Origin: Nymphaea colorata
Taxonomy: Eukaryota; Streptophyta; Magnoliopsida; Nymphaeales; Nymphaeaceae
DNA length: 64,000 nucleotides
Reading direction: 5' to 3'
NCBI RefSeq assembly: GCF_008831285.2
Contig: NC_045141.1
Coordinates: 14,120,106-14,184,105, forward strand
Below the pieces are notes generated by a model that was not told where the DNA came from, ran no database searches, and saw nothing but the letters and a program-made list of their open reading frames with translations. Position 1 is the first letter of the stretch; each line of letters starts with the position of its first letter. This document shows positions 36,001-49,202 of this stretch, one piece after another. Position numbers and translations under genes: made by a program.

Positions 36001-39000
36001 AAGAAGCGTTTCTCACCCTTTCTCTCTCTCTCTTTCTTTCTAATGTTGGACGAGCTCCTCTAAGCCTGCGGTAAAGAAAGTCCTTGCTGTAAAATGTGGT
36101 TACATATGCCCTTATCCCTATCTTTTCCACAAACGTCTCCCTTTGATAAACTTGATAGTTGGAAAAGGATAAGGAAAGAAAATCGTGGGGCTTACATTCT
36201 TCCCCCCTAAAAAGAAATTTCGTCCTCGAAATTTTAGCGTACCTTATTGAAATAGTTGAGGGTAGCTATTTCTCATGTCTTCTTCTGGCTCCCACTTACA
36301 TTCTTTGATGCCATGATGTTGCCATTCCACTTGAACTAATGGGATGGTCTTCTTTCGCAACGCATGTTCCTTCCGGTCTATGATCCGAAGTGGCTTTTCA
36401 TCTGTTGTCATGTCCTCTTGCAAATCAACCTCTTCGTAGTCTATCACATGCGAAGGATCGGGTACATATTTCCTTAGCATCGACACATGAAATACTGGAT
36501 GAACATGACTATATTGTGGTGGAAGTGCAATTCGATATGCCACCACTCCAACTTTTTCCAGAATCTCGAATGGACCAATGTATCTGGGACTCAATTTTCC
36601 TTTCTTTCCGAATCGAAAAAACACTTTTAGTGGGTGATATCTTGATAAAAACATGATCTCCTACTTCAAAAGCTAGCTCTCTTCGTCGTTGGTCTGCATA
36701 ACTCTTTTGTCGACTTTGGGCAGCCAATAATTTCTTTCTAATCATGTTGACTTGATCAGTATAATGTTGTATTACTAAAGGATCCTCAATCTTGTTGTCT
36801 CCTATCTCAATCCAACACGATGGTGATCTACAAGGTCGGCCATAAAGAGCTTCAAATGGAGCCATTCCAATGCTAGAGTGATAGCTGTTGTTGTAGGCAA
36901 ATTCAGCCAACTTCACATGTTTATCCCATTCACCCTTCCACTGCAAAACACAAGCTCTTAACATATCTTCAAGAGTCTGGATGGTTCGCTCAGACTGTCC
37001 ATCTGTCTGCGGATGAAATGTTGTACTCAGTTTCAATTTTGTTCCCAACGCTTCCTGTAACCTTCCCCAAAACTTGGATGTAAATCTTGGATCTCTGTCA
37101 GAGATTATTGATTTGGGGATTTCATGAAGTCTCACAATTTCATCAACATACAAATCTGTCAAACTTTCTAGTGATTGTGAAATCTTGATCGGAATAAAAT
37201 GTGCAGATTTAGTTAGGCGATCTACCACTACCCAAATAGCATCGTGTTGTCGTCGAGTACGTGGTAACCCCACTACGAAGTCCATGGTGATGTCTTCCCA
37301 TTTCCATTGAGGAATTTCTATCTGTTGCATCAAACCACCTGGTTTCTGATGTTCCACTTTAACCTGTTGACACACCAAGCATCGTGAGACGAACTCAGCA
37401 ATCTCTTTCTTCATTCCTGGCCACCAAAAGTTTATCCTTAAATTTTGATACATCTTTGTGCTTCCTGGATGTATGGTGTATCTTGTCTTGTGTGCCTCTT
37501 CCAGCAACTTGTTCTTCACTTCAGGATCATTCGGAACCCACAATCTACCATTGAACCACACAGATCCATCTTCGTCCTCAAAATAAGGAGTTTCTTCTTT
37601 CTTGTGACACTCAAGTTTCAACTTCGCATATTCCGGGCTCTGTTTTTGTTTCTCAATGATTTCATCAAGGAAACTATCTCGAATTATTCCTGCACACTTC
37701 ACCTTTCCATTATCATCTCGCAATGGATGCCATTTTTCAAAGTCTTCCACCAAATTCCATGTCTGCATTAATAGTCCACTAGCTTTAGCAGTCGTCTTTC
37801 TACTGAGTGCATCGGCTACCACATTGGTCTTTCCTGGGTGATACTTTATTTCAAAGTCGTAATCTTTGAGATATTCCAGCCATCTTCTCTGTCTTAGATT
37901 CAATTCCTTCTGCGAGAACAAATATTTGAGCGATTTGTGGACAGAAAATACTTCAAATTCCACACCATAGAGATAATGTCTCCATATTTTTAGCGCAAAT
38001 ACCACAACTCCTAATTCCAAATCGTGTGTTGGATAGTTTTTCTCGTGTTGTTTTAGTTGTCTAGAGGCATAAGCTATAACATTGTCCTTTTGCATAAGCA
38101 CCGCTCCATATCCTGTTCCCAAAGCATCGGTATATACCACAAATCCTTTCCTCCCATTTGGCAGTGTTAGAATTGGGGCACTAGTCAAACTGTCTTTCAA
38201 CATTTGAAAACTCTTCTGACAATCCTCTGTCCACGTAAATTTCACTCCTTTCCGTAGCAGTTTAGTCATTGGGGTTGCGATTTTCGAAAAGTCCTTGATG
38301 AACTTCCTGTAGTAACCTGCCAAGCCAAGAAAGCTTCTGATTTCTGACACATTAGTTGGCGCATTCCATTGTTGTACAGCTTCCACTTTGGCCGGATCAA
38401 CTGCCACTCCCTCCTTAGAGATTACATGTCCCAAAAAATTCACTTTGTCTAGCCAAAACTCACACTTGGAATATTTGGCATACAGTTGATTTTGCCTCAA
38501 TATCCTCATCACTAACTCGAGATGTGCCGCATGCATCGCTTCACACTCGGAGTATACTAACACATCATCAATGAACACTATAACGAATCGGTCTAAGTAC
38601 TCGTGAAATATCCGATTCATGAGATCCATAAAAGCTGCTGGGGCATTCATGAGTCCAAAAGGCATCACTCGAAACTCATAATGCCCATAACGTGTGCGAA
38701 ATGTTGTTTTGGGAATATCTTCTTCCTTAATTCGCAATTGATGGTATCCCGACCTTAAGTCTATCTTAGAAAACACCTTTGCTTCCTTTAATTGATCGAA
38801 TAAATCTTCGATTCTAGGCAATGGATATTTGTTCTTGATTGTAACCTGATTCAACATTCGATAGTCAATACACAACCGCATTGACCCATCCTTTTTCTTC
38901 ACAAATAAGACCGGTGCTCCCCAAGGTGACACACTTGGACGAATGAATCCCTTGCTGGCCAAATCTTGGATCTGTTTCTTTAATTCTTCTAGTTCTGCTG

Positions 39001-42000
39001 GTGCCATTCTATATGGAGCCTTAGAAATAGGTGCAGTTCCTGGTATCAATTCGATGCCAAACTCCACCTCTCGTACAGGAGGTAATCCAGGTAAATCTTC
39101 AGGAAACACGTCTGCGTAGTCCTTCACCGTACGCACCTCACTAATGGGTTTTAATTTCTGCTCGATTGCATCCATGCTAACCAAATATGCAGTGCACCCA
39201 TTTTCCATGTATTTTCTTGCCTTAACCGCTGAGACAACTAGTTTTCTTTGATCTTGGGGCGTTTTTACTCTAAATTCGATCTTTTGACCATTCTCCAATT
39301 GAATCTTCAGCTTCTTTTTCTGCAATCTATCGTTGCGTAGTGATGGTATAACCAATCCATTCCTAGGATTACGTCATACCCCAACATATTCATTACCACC
39401 AACTGTGCTGGTAATAAATGTTCATGTATTTCTATTTTCACATTTTCTAAATACGTTCTGCATGTGTCTTTGTTTCCCATAGGTGTAGCAACTAACAATT
39501 GATAAGGCATATTCTTTTTTTCTAACTTTAAAAGTTAAGCAAAACTCTTAAAAACAAAAGAATGCGATGCTCCAGAATCAAACAAAACATGAGCCCAATG
39601 AGATTGTACAAGAAGGGTACCTTCAATCATGTCAGTAGGTTTCAACTCTTCAACCGTGGTCGCGTAAACTCTGCCAGGTACCTTCTTTTCTGCTGGCTGA
39701 TTGGTTGCACCACGCCTCTGCTCTGCCTCTTTCTTCTTTGGGCACTCACGAATAAAATGACCTTGTGCTCCACAGTAAAGACATGCTCCGATATCTCTGT
39801 AACATGGTTTACCAGGATGTTGGCGATGACACTTGGGGCATTCACCATCCCCCCTGGATGTTGATGGCCTCTGTCTCTTGAATCTGTCCCCTTGGTTTCC
39901 CCTATCACTGCGCCCTCTCTTAAACATGTCAGGTCTCGACCTGGGTCGCAGAGATTCACTTTTCCTATCTGTCCCTTGCATCCTGTTCCAGCCCTCCTCA
40001 AGACGTGTGGCCATGTCGATAGCGTCGTCTAGATCTCTCGGACGACTACTAATTACTTGGTTCTGCAACCCGTCTTTAAGTCCTCTGACGAACTTATTTG
40101 CTCGGTCCGCATCAGTAACATACACATGGGGGCAATATTTTTCCAAATGTCTGAATTTGACGATGTATTCGTGCAGACTCAGACTCCCTTGTTGAAGGTC
40201 CAGGAATTCTTGCATGTGTTTCTCTCGTGTGAAGGTTGGGATGTAGGCATGTGTGAAGGCCTCCTTGAATTCTCCCCAGGTCGCTTCGTGATTTGCGAAC
40301 TTCACCTCACGTTGTGTCCACCACCATTCCTTAGCATCTCCTTTTAGCATAAAGGTTCCATACCGAACCTTCTTGTTGTCAGGCACTTCCAGGGTGGTAA
40401 AGATCTCCTTTGTTTCCTTTATCCATTCTTCGGCATCGTCCGCAGTGCCTTTCCCATAAAACTTCGGAGGATGCAAACTCATAAACTGTTGGTGAGTTAC
40501 TCCCCTTGCCTCACCAATTGTCGTTCCGTTTGTGTTTGTACTAGTTCCTCCTGTAGAAGCATTCTGCACCAGACCCTGCATCACTCCCGTCATCATATGC
40601 AATGTGTTCATGATGAACGCTTGTTGTTGTTGATTATCTCCAACAGGTGTCCCAGCTCTGGTAGAATGAGTCTCCACATTTCGACTCCTAGTGATGCGAG
40701 GTCCTCTGCCTCTGCCTCTAGCACTTCCTCCTCTAGTACGTGCCATTGAACTACACCACACGGAGGAACACAAAATATAACTATTGTATTCGTAAGTAAA
40801 ACAATTCGTTAAAGCTACTCTAAAATTTTAAAACTCAATATTCACACTAAATCAAAAACACATTCGTAACAGGCTTGGATGACCTTTCCTCTGCTTGTGA
40901 TCAACATTGGCATTGGACATTGACTCTAGACACTGTGTTCTGATACCAAAGTTGTCACGACCCAATTTTTTGTTAAGAAATATGATTTCTTATTGTTGTT
41001 ATCTCTTAATTAGGTATTATCTTAGTTAAGAGCTAGTTTAGGATTAGTTAGGAATTAGTTTAGGATTTAGTTTATTTCTTTCTTTTCTCTTTATTTTTAT
41101 TTTTTATTTTTTATTTTTTATTTTTTATTTTTTTATTATTTCTGCCAAACTAGCCGTTGGCAGTTCCAACAGCTCTATTAAGAGCTGTTGGAACTAGCCC
41201 AACGGCTAGTTTAGCTCATCTCTTCTTATTCTCTCTTATAAATATCCTTGTAACAGTCTTTGTAAAGCATAAGCTGTGTTTTACAGCCTTTATATTGTTT
41301 ATTGAATGAGTATTACTCTTCTTCACTTGGCCTTAGTGCCTTTTTGGTATTATATGTATTCTTTGTGACTGTTATAGTCACTTTTCACATGGTATCAGAG
41401 CCATTGGGCTGATTCTCAAAGCTTGTTAAAGGCTGCTGCTGAGATTTTATGTTGCTGGTTTGATTGAAGAGATTCTTTGCTGGAGGATATAATTTCTTGA
41501 AGGCCTTTTTGCTGCGGTTGCTCACCAACTGTTTGGTGAAATTTCTAGAAGAGTTTTTTCTTGACTTCCTTGGAGATTATTGTTTCAAGTATTGCTCTCA
41601 TGGAAGACTCCAAAGTTTCAATTGAAGGAGGAAGCTATTATGCTCCATACAAGCTTGACGGAACCAATTATACACTATGGGCAAAATGTTTGGAAATGCA
41701 TATCAAAGGAAAATATTTATGGGGCTTCATAAGAGGTACGTCTATCCCTCCCACTCTCAAGTTGACCAAAATAGAAAATGGGATTGAAAAACAACTAGAT
41801 GGAGTGGAAAGACAAAATGCTATGAATGAATATTACAAAAAATTAGACGATTGGGAAGCTAAAAATTCTAGGATTAAAGAATGGATTTATGGAAGTATTG
41901 AACCTAGAATTGCCCAAAATCTTATGTATTATGAAAAGGCTAGTGAAGTTTGGGAATATCTTAAGGGAATGTTCACCCAAAAAGATATGGCCCGAAAGTA

Positions 42001-44221
42001 TCTTTTGATTCAAAAGGCCCAAAGTATCAAGCAAGGAGAGAAAAATGTTAGAGAATTTTTCATGGAAATCTCTAGTGTATGGAATGAGTTAGATCAACTA
42101 AGTCCCGAACTAGGGTTGGACTGCAAATGCCATGAGATTAGAAGAAATGAAATAGATGAATTTCGGTTTTTTCAATTCCTTCAAGGGCTACGGCCCGAAT
42201 TTGAACAAATAAGGTCAGCCCTTCTTTCTTCATCCTCTCCTCCACTCATTCATGAACTTCTTACAAAGCTAAGTGGAGAGGAAACTAGAATGAAATTATC
42301 CAAAGAAATGGATAAAGATAGTGTTCTTGTCTCAAAACAAGAAGAAGAAAGAGCCTTAGCCGCCTCTAGACCTGGAAACAACATCAAGTCTTTTAGACCT
42401 CCTCACTTTAAGAATCAAATTAGAGGAGAATATAAAGTTATTTGCCACTTTTGTCATGAACCGGGTCACATAAGACCTAGTTGCCCAAAGTTGAACAACA
42501 ATGAAGGACAATCGCGGAATCTTGGAGGAAATTTTCTCAAAGGAGGAACTTCATATCCACAAGGAGGGCAACACAACCGGGGAATTTCATTTCCTCAAGG
42601 TGGACATTACAACATTAGACAATTTGATCAAAGAAAGGCCGCAAATGTCACAAATGAAGGATGTGATCTATCATCTATATCCACAACGTTGAATCAAATC
42701 ATGACAGCCCTTCAACCCATGATCAAGGAGTCAAATTCCGGAGCACTAGCAACAACGGCATCCATCTCCAACACTCCTGGTATGTTTTCTTGGCTTTTAG
42801 ATTCTGGTGCATCTTTTCATATGACACCAAATATATCATCTTTGACCAAATTTGAAAGAACAAGAAAAGAATCAAATGTTGTTACCGCCGATGGAACTTC
42901 TTTAAGTGTTAAAGGGATTGGGAATTTTGAAAAAGAATTTGGAAAACAAAAATTTTTTGTTCCAAAAGTTAGTTATGTTCCTAAACTTAATCTTAACTTA
43001 CTTTCTGTGTCACAAATCTCAGATCTTGGATTTGATGTTGTTTTCTCATCAAATAAATGTTTGGTGCAGGATCACCAAACCGGGAGATTGATTGGGGAAG
43101 GTTTTAGAAAAGGGGACCTTTACTACATGGACAATTTATGCATCCCCAAAGAAAAGTTTTGTCACTATGTTGAAAATGTGGACATCAATGTTTGGCACCA
43201 AAGATTAGGTCATCCAAATGTTAGAAAATTGTCTATGATGAACCCTACCAAGAATATTTGTATTGAAAATTTTAAATGTAATGATTGTATACATGGAAAA
43301 ATGAAATCTTTATCTTTTGGAGAAAGGAACTTCTTCTCTTCTTTGCCTTTTGAGCTTGTTCATTCCGATGTATGGGGACCCTCTCCTATCATGTCAAAAG
43401 GAGGGCTATCATATTATGTGATCTTTGTTGATGACTTCACTAGGTATTGTTGGATATATTTCCTAAAACATAAATCCGAAGTTTTTGAGATATTCAAAAA
43501 TTTTCACATGTTAGTACAAACACAATTCAATGCTAAATTAAAAATTTTAAGGACTGATTCCGGAGGTGAATACATTTCAAATGAGTTCGAAAGATATTTG
43601 AAAAACTATGGGATAGTCCACCAAAAATCTTGTCCAAGAACACCTCAACAAAATGGACTTTCAGAAAGAAAACATAGGCACATAATTGAAACAACAAGAA
43701 CCCTTCTTATTTCCAAAAATGTGCCTAAAAACTTTTGGGCTGAAACCGCACTTGCCTCTGTTTATCTTATAAACAGAATGCCTTCAAAAGTTTTACATAA
43801 TACCACTCCGTTTGAAAAATTATTCAAGTATGAACCCGATTTCAATAGACTTCGTATTTTTGGATGCAAATGTTTTGTTCTTAATGACAAGGCTGATAAG
43901 CTAAGTTCAAAAGTTATTGAATGTGCTTTTATTGGTTATTCTGAAACCCAAAAAGGCTACAAATGTTATGACTCAATTAAAGACAAGATCATTGTCTCAA
44001 GGAATGTAAGGTTTTGTGAAGATGAAAGTGGTTTTAAAAATTGTGGGGAGTCACAACACAATAATGATTATTCCTTTTTATTTAAGTTCCTTTCTCAATG
44101 TGATGATGAAATGCATGATGGTGATGATAGCAACACTGGTGGTAATGATAGTAGAATGGCCAAGGATATAATTGATAGAAATGTAGCACCAATATCTGTA
44201 ACCCGAAAACAGCACTCACGC

Positions 44222-44267
<46 letters not shown>

Positions 44268-47200
44268 ACAAGAAGAAACTGAGGAGAAGAAGCCGTAGCC
44301 AAAATGGTTTGCACGGCCTCTATTTATAATCTCATTTTCAGAATTCTAAGAGTCTCCAATCGTGGAATCCTAGGAGATTTCACAAGCTCCAAGGACATTA
44401 ATTACATCATAGAAACCTAAGAGACTTCACATATAACAAGGATATTAACTATAACATAGAATCCTAGGAGACTCTTCACATGTTACAAGGACATTAAATA
44501 TTTTAACACATTCTACAAGGAGGTGGAATCCTAAGAGACTCCTCTTCAACGTGCTGGTGAAGGATTTATATTTTAACACCCTCCCTCAAGTTGTGCATGG
44601 TTTTGCACCATGTACAACTTGCCTTTTAGAAACCAGAATCGTTCCTTTGTTAATCCTTTTGTAAATAAGTCTGCAACTTGTTCATCTGTACGAACATAAA
44701 TAGGCTGAATTTCCTTGTCTTCCACCTTTTGTCTAACAAAGTGTTGATCAATCTCAATGTGCTTTGTTCGACCATGTTGTACGGGATTAAAGGCAATGTT
44801 AATAGCGCTTTGATTATCGCACATTAACATTGATGTTTTAATCTTTTCTCCAATGTCTTCTAGCAAATGTCTAACCCATGTAACTTCAGCAGTACCTGCA
44901 GCCATGCATCTGTATTCAGCTTCAGTGCTGGATCTTGCTACTGCCTTTTGCTTTCGACAACTCCAAGACACAAGATTACGTCCAATGAAAATACAAAAAC
45001 CAGAAATGGACTTTCTTTGATCGGGATCTCCAGCCCAATCTGCATCTGTGAATGTCATAAGTTGATGTCCAGTAGTTATATTTTCACTCTTACCATAAAC
45101 TAAGCCATCTCCTGCTGTCCCTTTAAGATATCTTAATATTCTTTTGACAGCATCCATGTGAGTATCTCTAGGTGCATGCATAAATTGGGATACTTGATTC
45201 ACAGCATATATAATATCTGGTCTAGTAAATGTAAGATATTGAAGTGCCCCAACAATACTTCGATATTGCGTAGGATCTTCATATAACTCCCCATCTTGAG
45301 CACTTAGTCTTTGATTTAGAACACTAGGAGTTCCAACAGGCTTACAATCAGACATACCTGACTTTTTCAACAAATCCAACGTGTATTTTTGTTGTGTCAA
45401 TGTGAGGCGATTATTGTGCCTATCAATCTCCACTCCAAGAAAGAATCGTAAATCACCAAGCTCTTTCATTTTGAAGTTTTGCATCATCAAAACTTTAGCT
45501 TCTTCTATGTGTTTTTCTGAATTGCCTGTGATAACAATATCATCAACATATATAAGAAGTAAAGTAAATATGTTTTCCTTTCGATAAATGAAAAGAGAGT
45601 GATCTAGAGGACATCTCCGAAAACCACATTCTTGAATCTTGCAAGAGAAACTGTCAAACCACGAACGTGAGGCCTGTTTAAGTCCATAAATAGATTTTCT
45701 TAGTTTGCAAACCCATGCATGAGAGTCTCCTTTCGTGTATCCTGGAGGTTGTTCCATATATACTTCCTCCCTTAAATCACCATGAAGAAAAGCATTCTTC
45801 ACGTCCATTTGATGTAGTCTCCATCCATATTCAACTGCCAATGATATAATCACGCGAATTGTTCCCATTTTGATCACAGGGCTGAATGTCTCATCATAAT
45901 CTTCTCCATATTGTTGTGTAAACCCTTTTGCTACTAACCTTGCTTTGTGTCTTTCTATGCTGCCGTCAGGTTTGTATTTAATTTTGTATACCCATTTGGA
46001 GCCCACTACGTTCTTTTCGTGTGGCCTCGGAACGATCTCCCATGTTCCACATTCATGCAAGGCATCCATTTCTTCTTTCATAGCCTTTCTCCAATGATGT
46101 GATTTTGATGCTTGATCAAATGAAGTAGGTTCTTCCTCCTTGCCAATTTTTGCCATGAATAACTGAAAATCAAGTGATAAAGAATCATAGCTAACCCACC
46201 TGTGAATGGGATGACGAATGCGTTGGGATCTTCTAAGGTGGGGCATGTTGTCTTCTTCACTGTGAGCATCTCTGTCCCTTAGTCGCCGACTGTAGATAAG
46301 ACCCGAATACCGATGTGCATCGTTGCTCTGTTCATTATTGTTTTCGTGATGACTTGATGACTGTGTTGGATCTTCTTGATTTTCACTTTGAGCCATATCC
46401 GACGGTTGTATTGCTCTCTCTGAATCTTCACTTTGAGGCACATCATTTTCTATAACAGGATCTGCATTGAATAACTGTGTACTGGTCCAGGGATCATAAG
46501 ATTCAATGGTCATAGGCATTTCATTTGTATTATCAAAACTATGTTCATCAAAAATGACATTTCTTGAAGTTTTGATACGTTTAGTTGTTGGATCATAGCA
46601 TCGAAAACCTTTATATTCATCAGCATATCCAACGAATCTACATTGAATAGCTTTGTCTTGAAACTTGTTCCTCAAGGCAGCATCAACGTGAACATAGCAT
46701 ACACAACCAAAAACCTTCAAGTTCTTGTAATCAGGTTGTTTGCCTAAGAGTGTAAAATATGGCGATTTAGACATCAAGAGTGTCATAGGCAAACAATTTA
46801 TTATGTATACAGCAGTATGGAAGGCTTCAGTCCACAAGGAAATGGGCACATTAGTATCATGCATCATGCTCATGGCGCTTTCAACTATATGTCGATGTTT
46901 CCGCTCAACTACACCATTTTGTTGTGGTGTGTAAGGGCAGGAAATTTGTCTAGTTATCCCTTTTTCAAGTAGAAATTCAATAAAATCAAGCGAGGAATAT
47001 TCTCCCCCTCCATCACATTGAAAATGCACCACATTGGATGAAAATTTAGTTTGAATCATGGCATAGAAGTTTCGAAATATGTGAGGTACTTCTGATTTGT
47101 GTTTCATGAAGTAAATCCAGGTGAAACGTGAGTAAGAGTCAATGAATAAGACATAATATCTTGACCCAGACATGGAATCAATAGGGGCTGGCCCCCATAC

Positions 47201-49158
47201 ATCAGAAAAAATAGTTTCAAAAGGTTTGGAAGCCCTTTGATTTATATTATGGAAAGGTAAAACATGACTCTTACAAAGTCCACAACTTGAACATTTTTTG
47301 ACACTTGAAGTAAGAGGTAAACTTGATCTTGGAATGAGACTATCTGTGACAAGTTTTTCAATGAAATGTCGACCACAGTGTCCTAGCCGACTATGCCACA
47401 AATCAGACTCCAAAAATTGGTTAGGGCCCCTTACTTTTGATTGAAAATGGCAAGAACTTGGCACTGATGACGCATTATGAGAAAGAGAAAATGTCTTCAA
47501 TCCTATATCAAAAGTGGATGAATCCTTGGGTAGACATTCCTTGAGGACGTACATATTCCCTTGACGCTCCCCTCTAGCGAACATTTTCTTCGTTTGGAGG
47601 TCCTTGACATAGACAGAAGAAGGTGTGAATTCAACAGAAGAGCTTGTATCATCAATGAGTTTAGAAATGGATATGATGTTCTTTTTGATATTGGGAGCAA
47701 GAACAACATTAGACAGTGATAGAGACGAGGATGACAATGGAATATGTGCATTTCCAATATGTGTAATAGGATGAGATTTTCCATCACCTGTTATAATGCA
47801 ACTTCTACCGTAATGAGGGGATAAGTTAGTCAATTTACCTGCATTTCCTGTCACATGGGTAGCTGCACCTGAATCCAAGAACCATTCTCCCTGCTCATTT
47901 TGCTTTATAGTCATCTTTGAGAATGCGGCCATCAATAGCTGTTGCATATCTTCAGCGGTGGATTTAGAACTTTGTCCTCCTTGTTTATAATCATGTCTTA
48001 CCCTTTTGTTTTTATTTTGAGGATTAAACCAACATTGTGCCTTCATGTGTCCTTTCTTGTTGCACTGAAAACAAATTGGTATTTTTCTTGAAGTATCCAA
48101 AGGAGACATACCTTGGTTATGTGGTGTTGGTAGAATGCCACGACCACCATGGTTGGAGTTCCCATGGCTCTTACCAAACTTTACATTCATAGCCAACACA
48201 TTTTGGGAGTTCCCTTGATCAGTCCTTTCAATAACTCTTTTCATATTCATTTCATGTTGGAGAAGTTTACCTTGTAGTTCGTTGAAGGAAGGCAGAACAG
48301 GAAGGACCTCAAGAGCTGTAATTAAAGCATGATAATCATGCCCAAGTCCATTCAAGGTTTGCTGCACCTTTTCCTTATCAGAAATGTTATTCCCTGAGGC
48401 AGCAAGTTGGTCTGCGACGGCCTTAATACGCCCCAAATAATCCATGATAGACGTTGAACCTTTGCTCAAATTCTGAAATTCTTTCTTTAAGTACATAATT
48501 CGAGCTTCTGATATTTGGGAAAAGGTATTAGCAAGGGTTTCCCATAATTCTTCTGCAGTACAATCATCAGAAACTGAAAGTAACACTTGTTGAGATAAAG
48601 TGGACAAAATATACGCAACCAGACTTTGATCACGTCTCATCCACATAACATGTTCAGGATTGTTGTCTTCATGAACAGCAATAACTTCTCCTGCCTCATT
48701 TTTTATTTCCTGTAAGACGGATATTGGTGGAGCCTTTGTTGAACCATCGAGATGTCCAAAGAGGCCTTGACTTCTTATGAAAGGCATGATTTGCCTTTTC
48801 CAGATCAGATAATTCTCATGGTTGAGTTTTTCGGTAATAAGGTGAGGAAGAAAACTTGAGGACATGCCAGAATGCGAAAGGTTTTCCATGACAGCAGAAA
48901 GGAATGGTATATAGGTAGAAGATGAGAGGGAAAGAAGACACGATATAACAAGATGTGTCCTTGGTAAGCAAGAAGAAAAAGGAACAAGAATTGCGCAAGA
49001 GAAAAGTAAATTCAGGATAGAGACAAGATGAGAAAAGAGTTCTAACCAGATCAGACCTGTTTGGGCATTTCGTTTGGTAGAGATAACGTAACCTGGCGCT
49101 CTGATACCATGATAGAAATGTAGCACCAATATCTGTAACCCGAAAACAGCACTCACGC

Positions 49159-49202
<44 letters not shown>

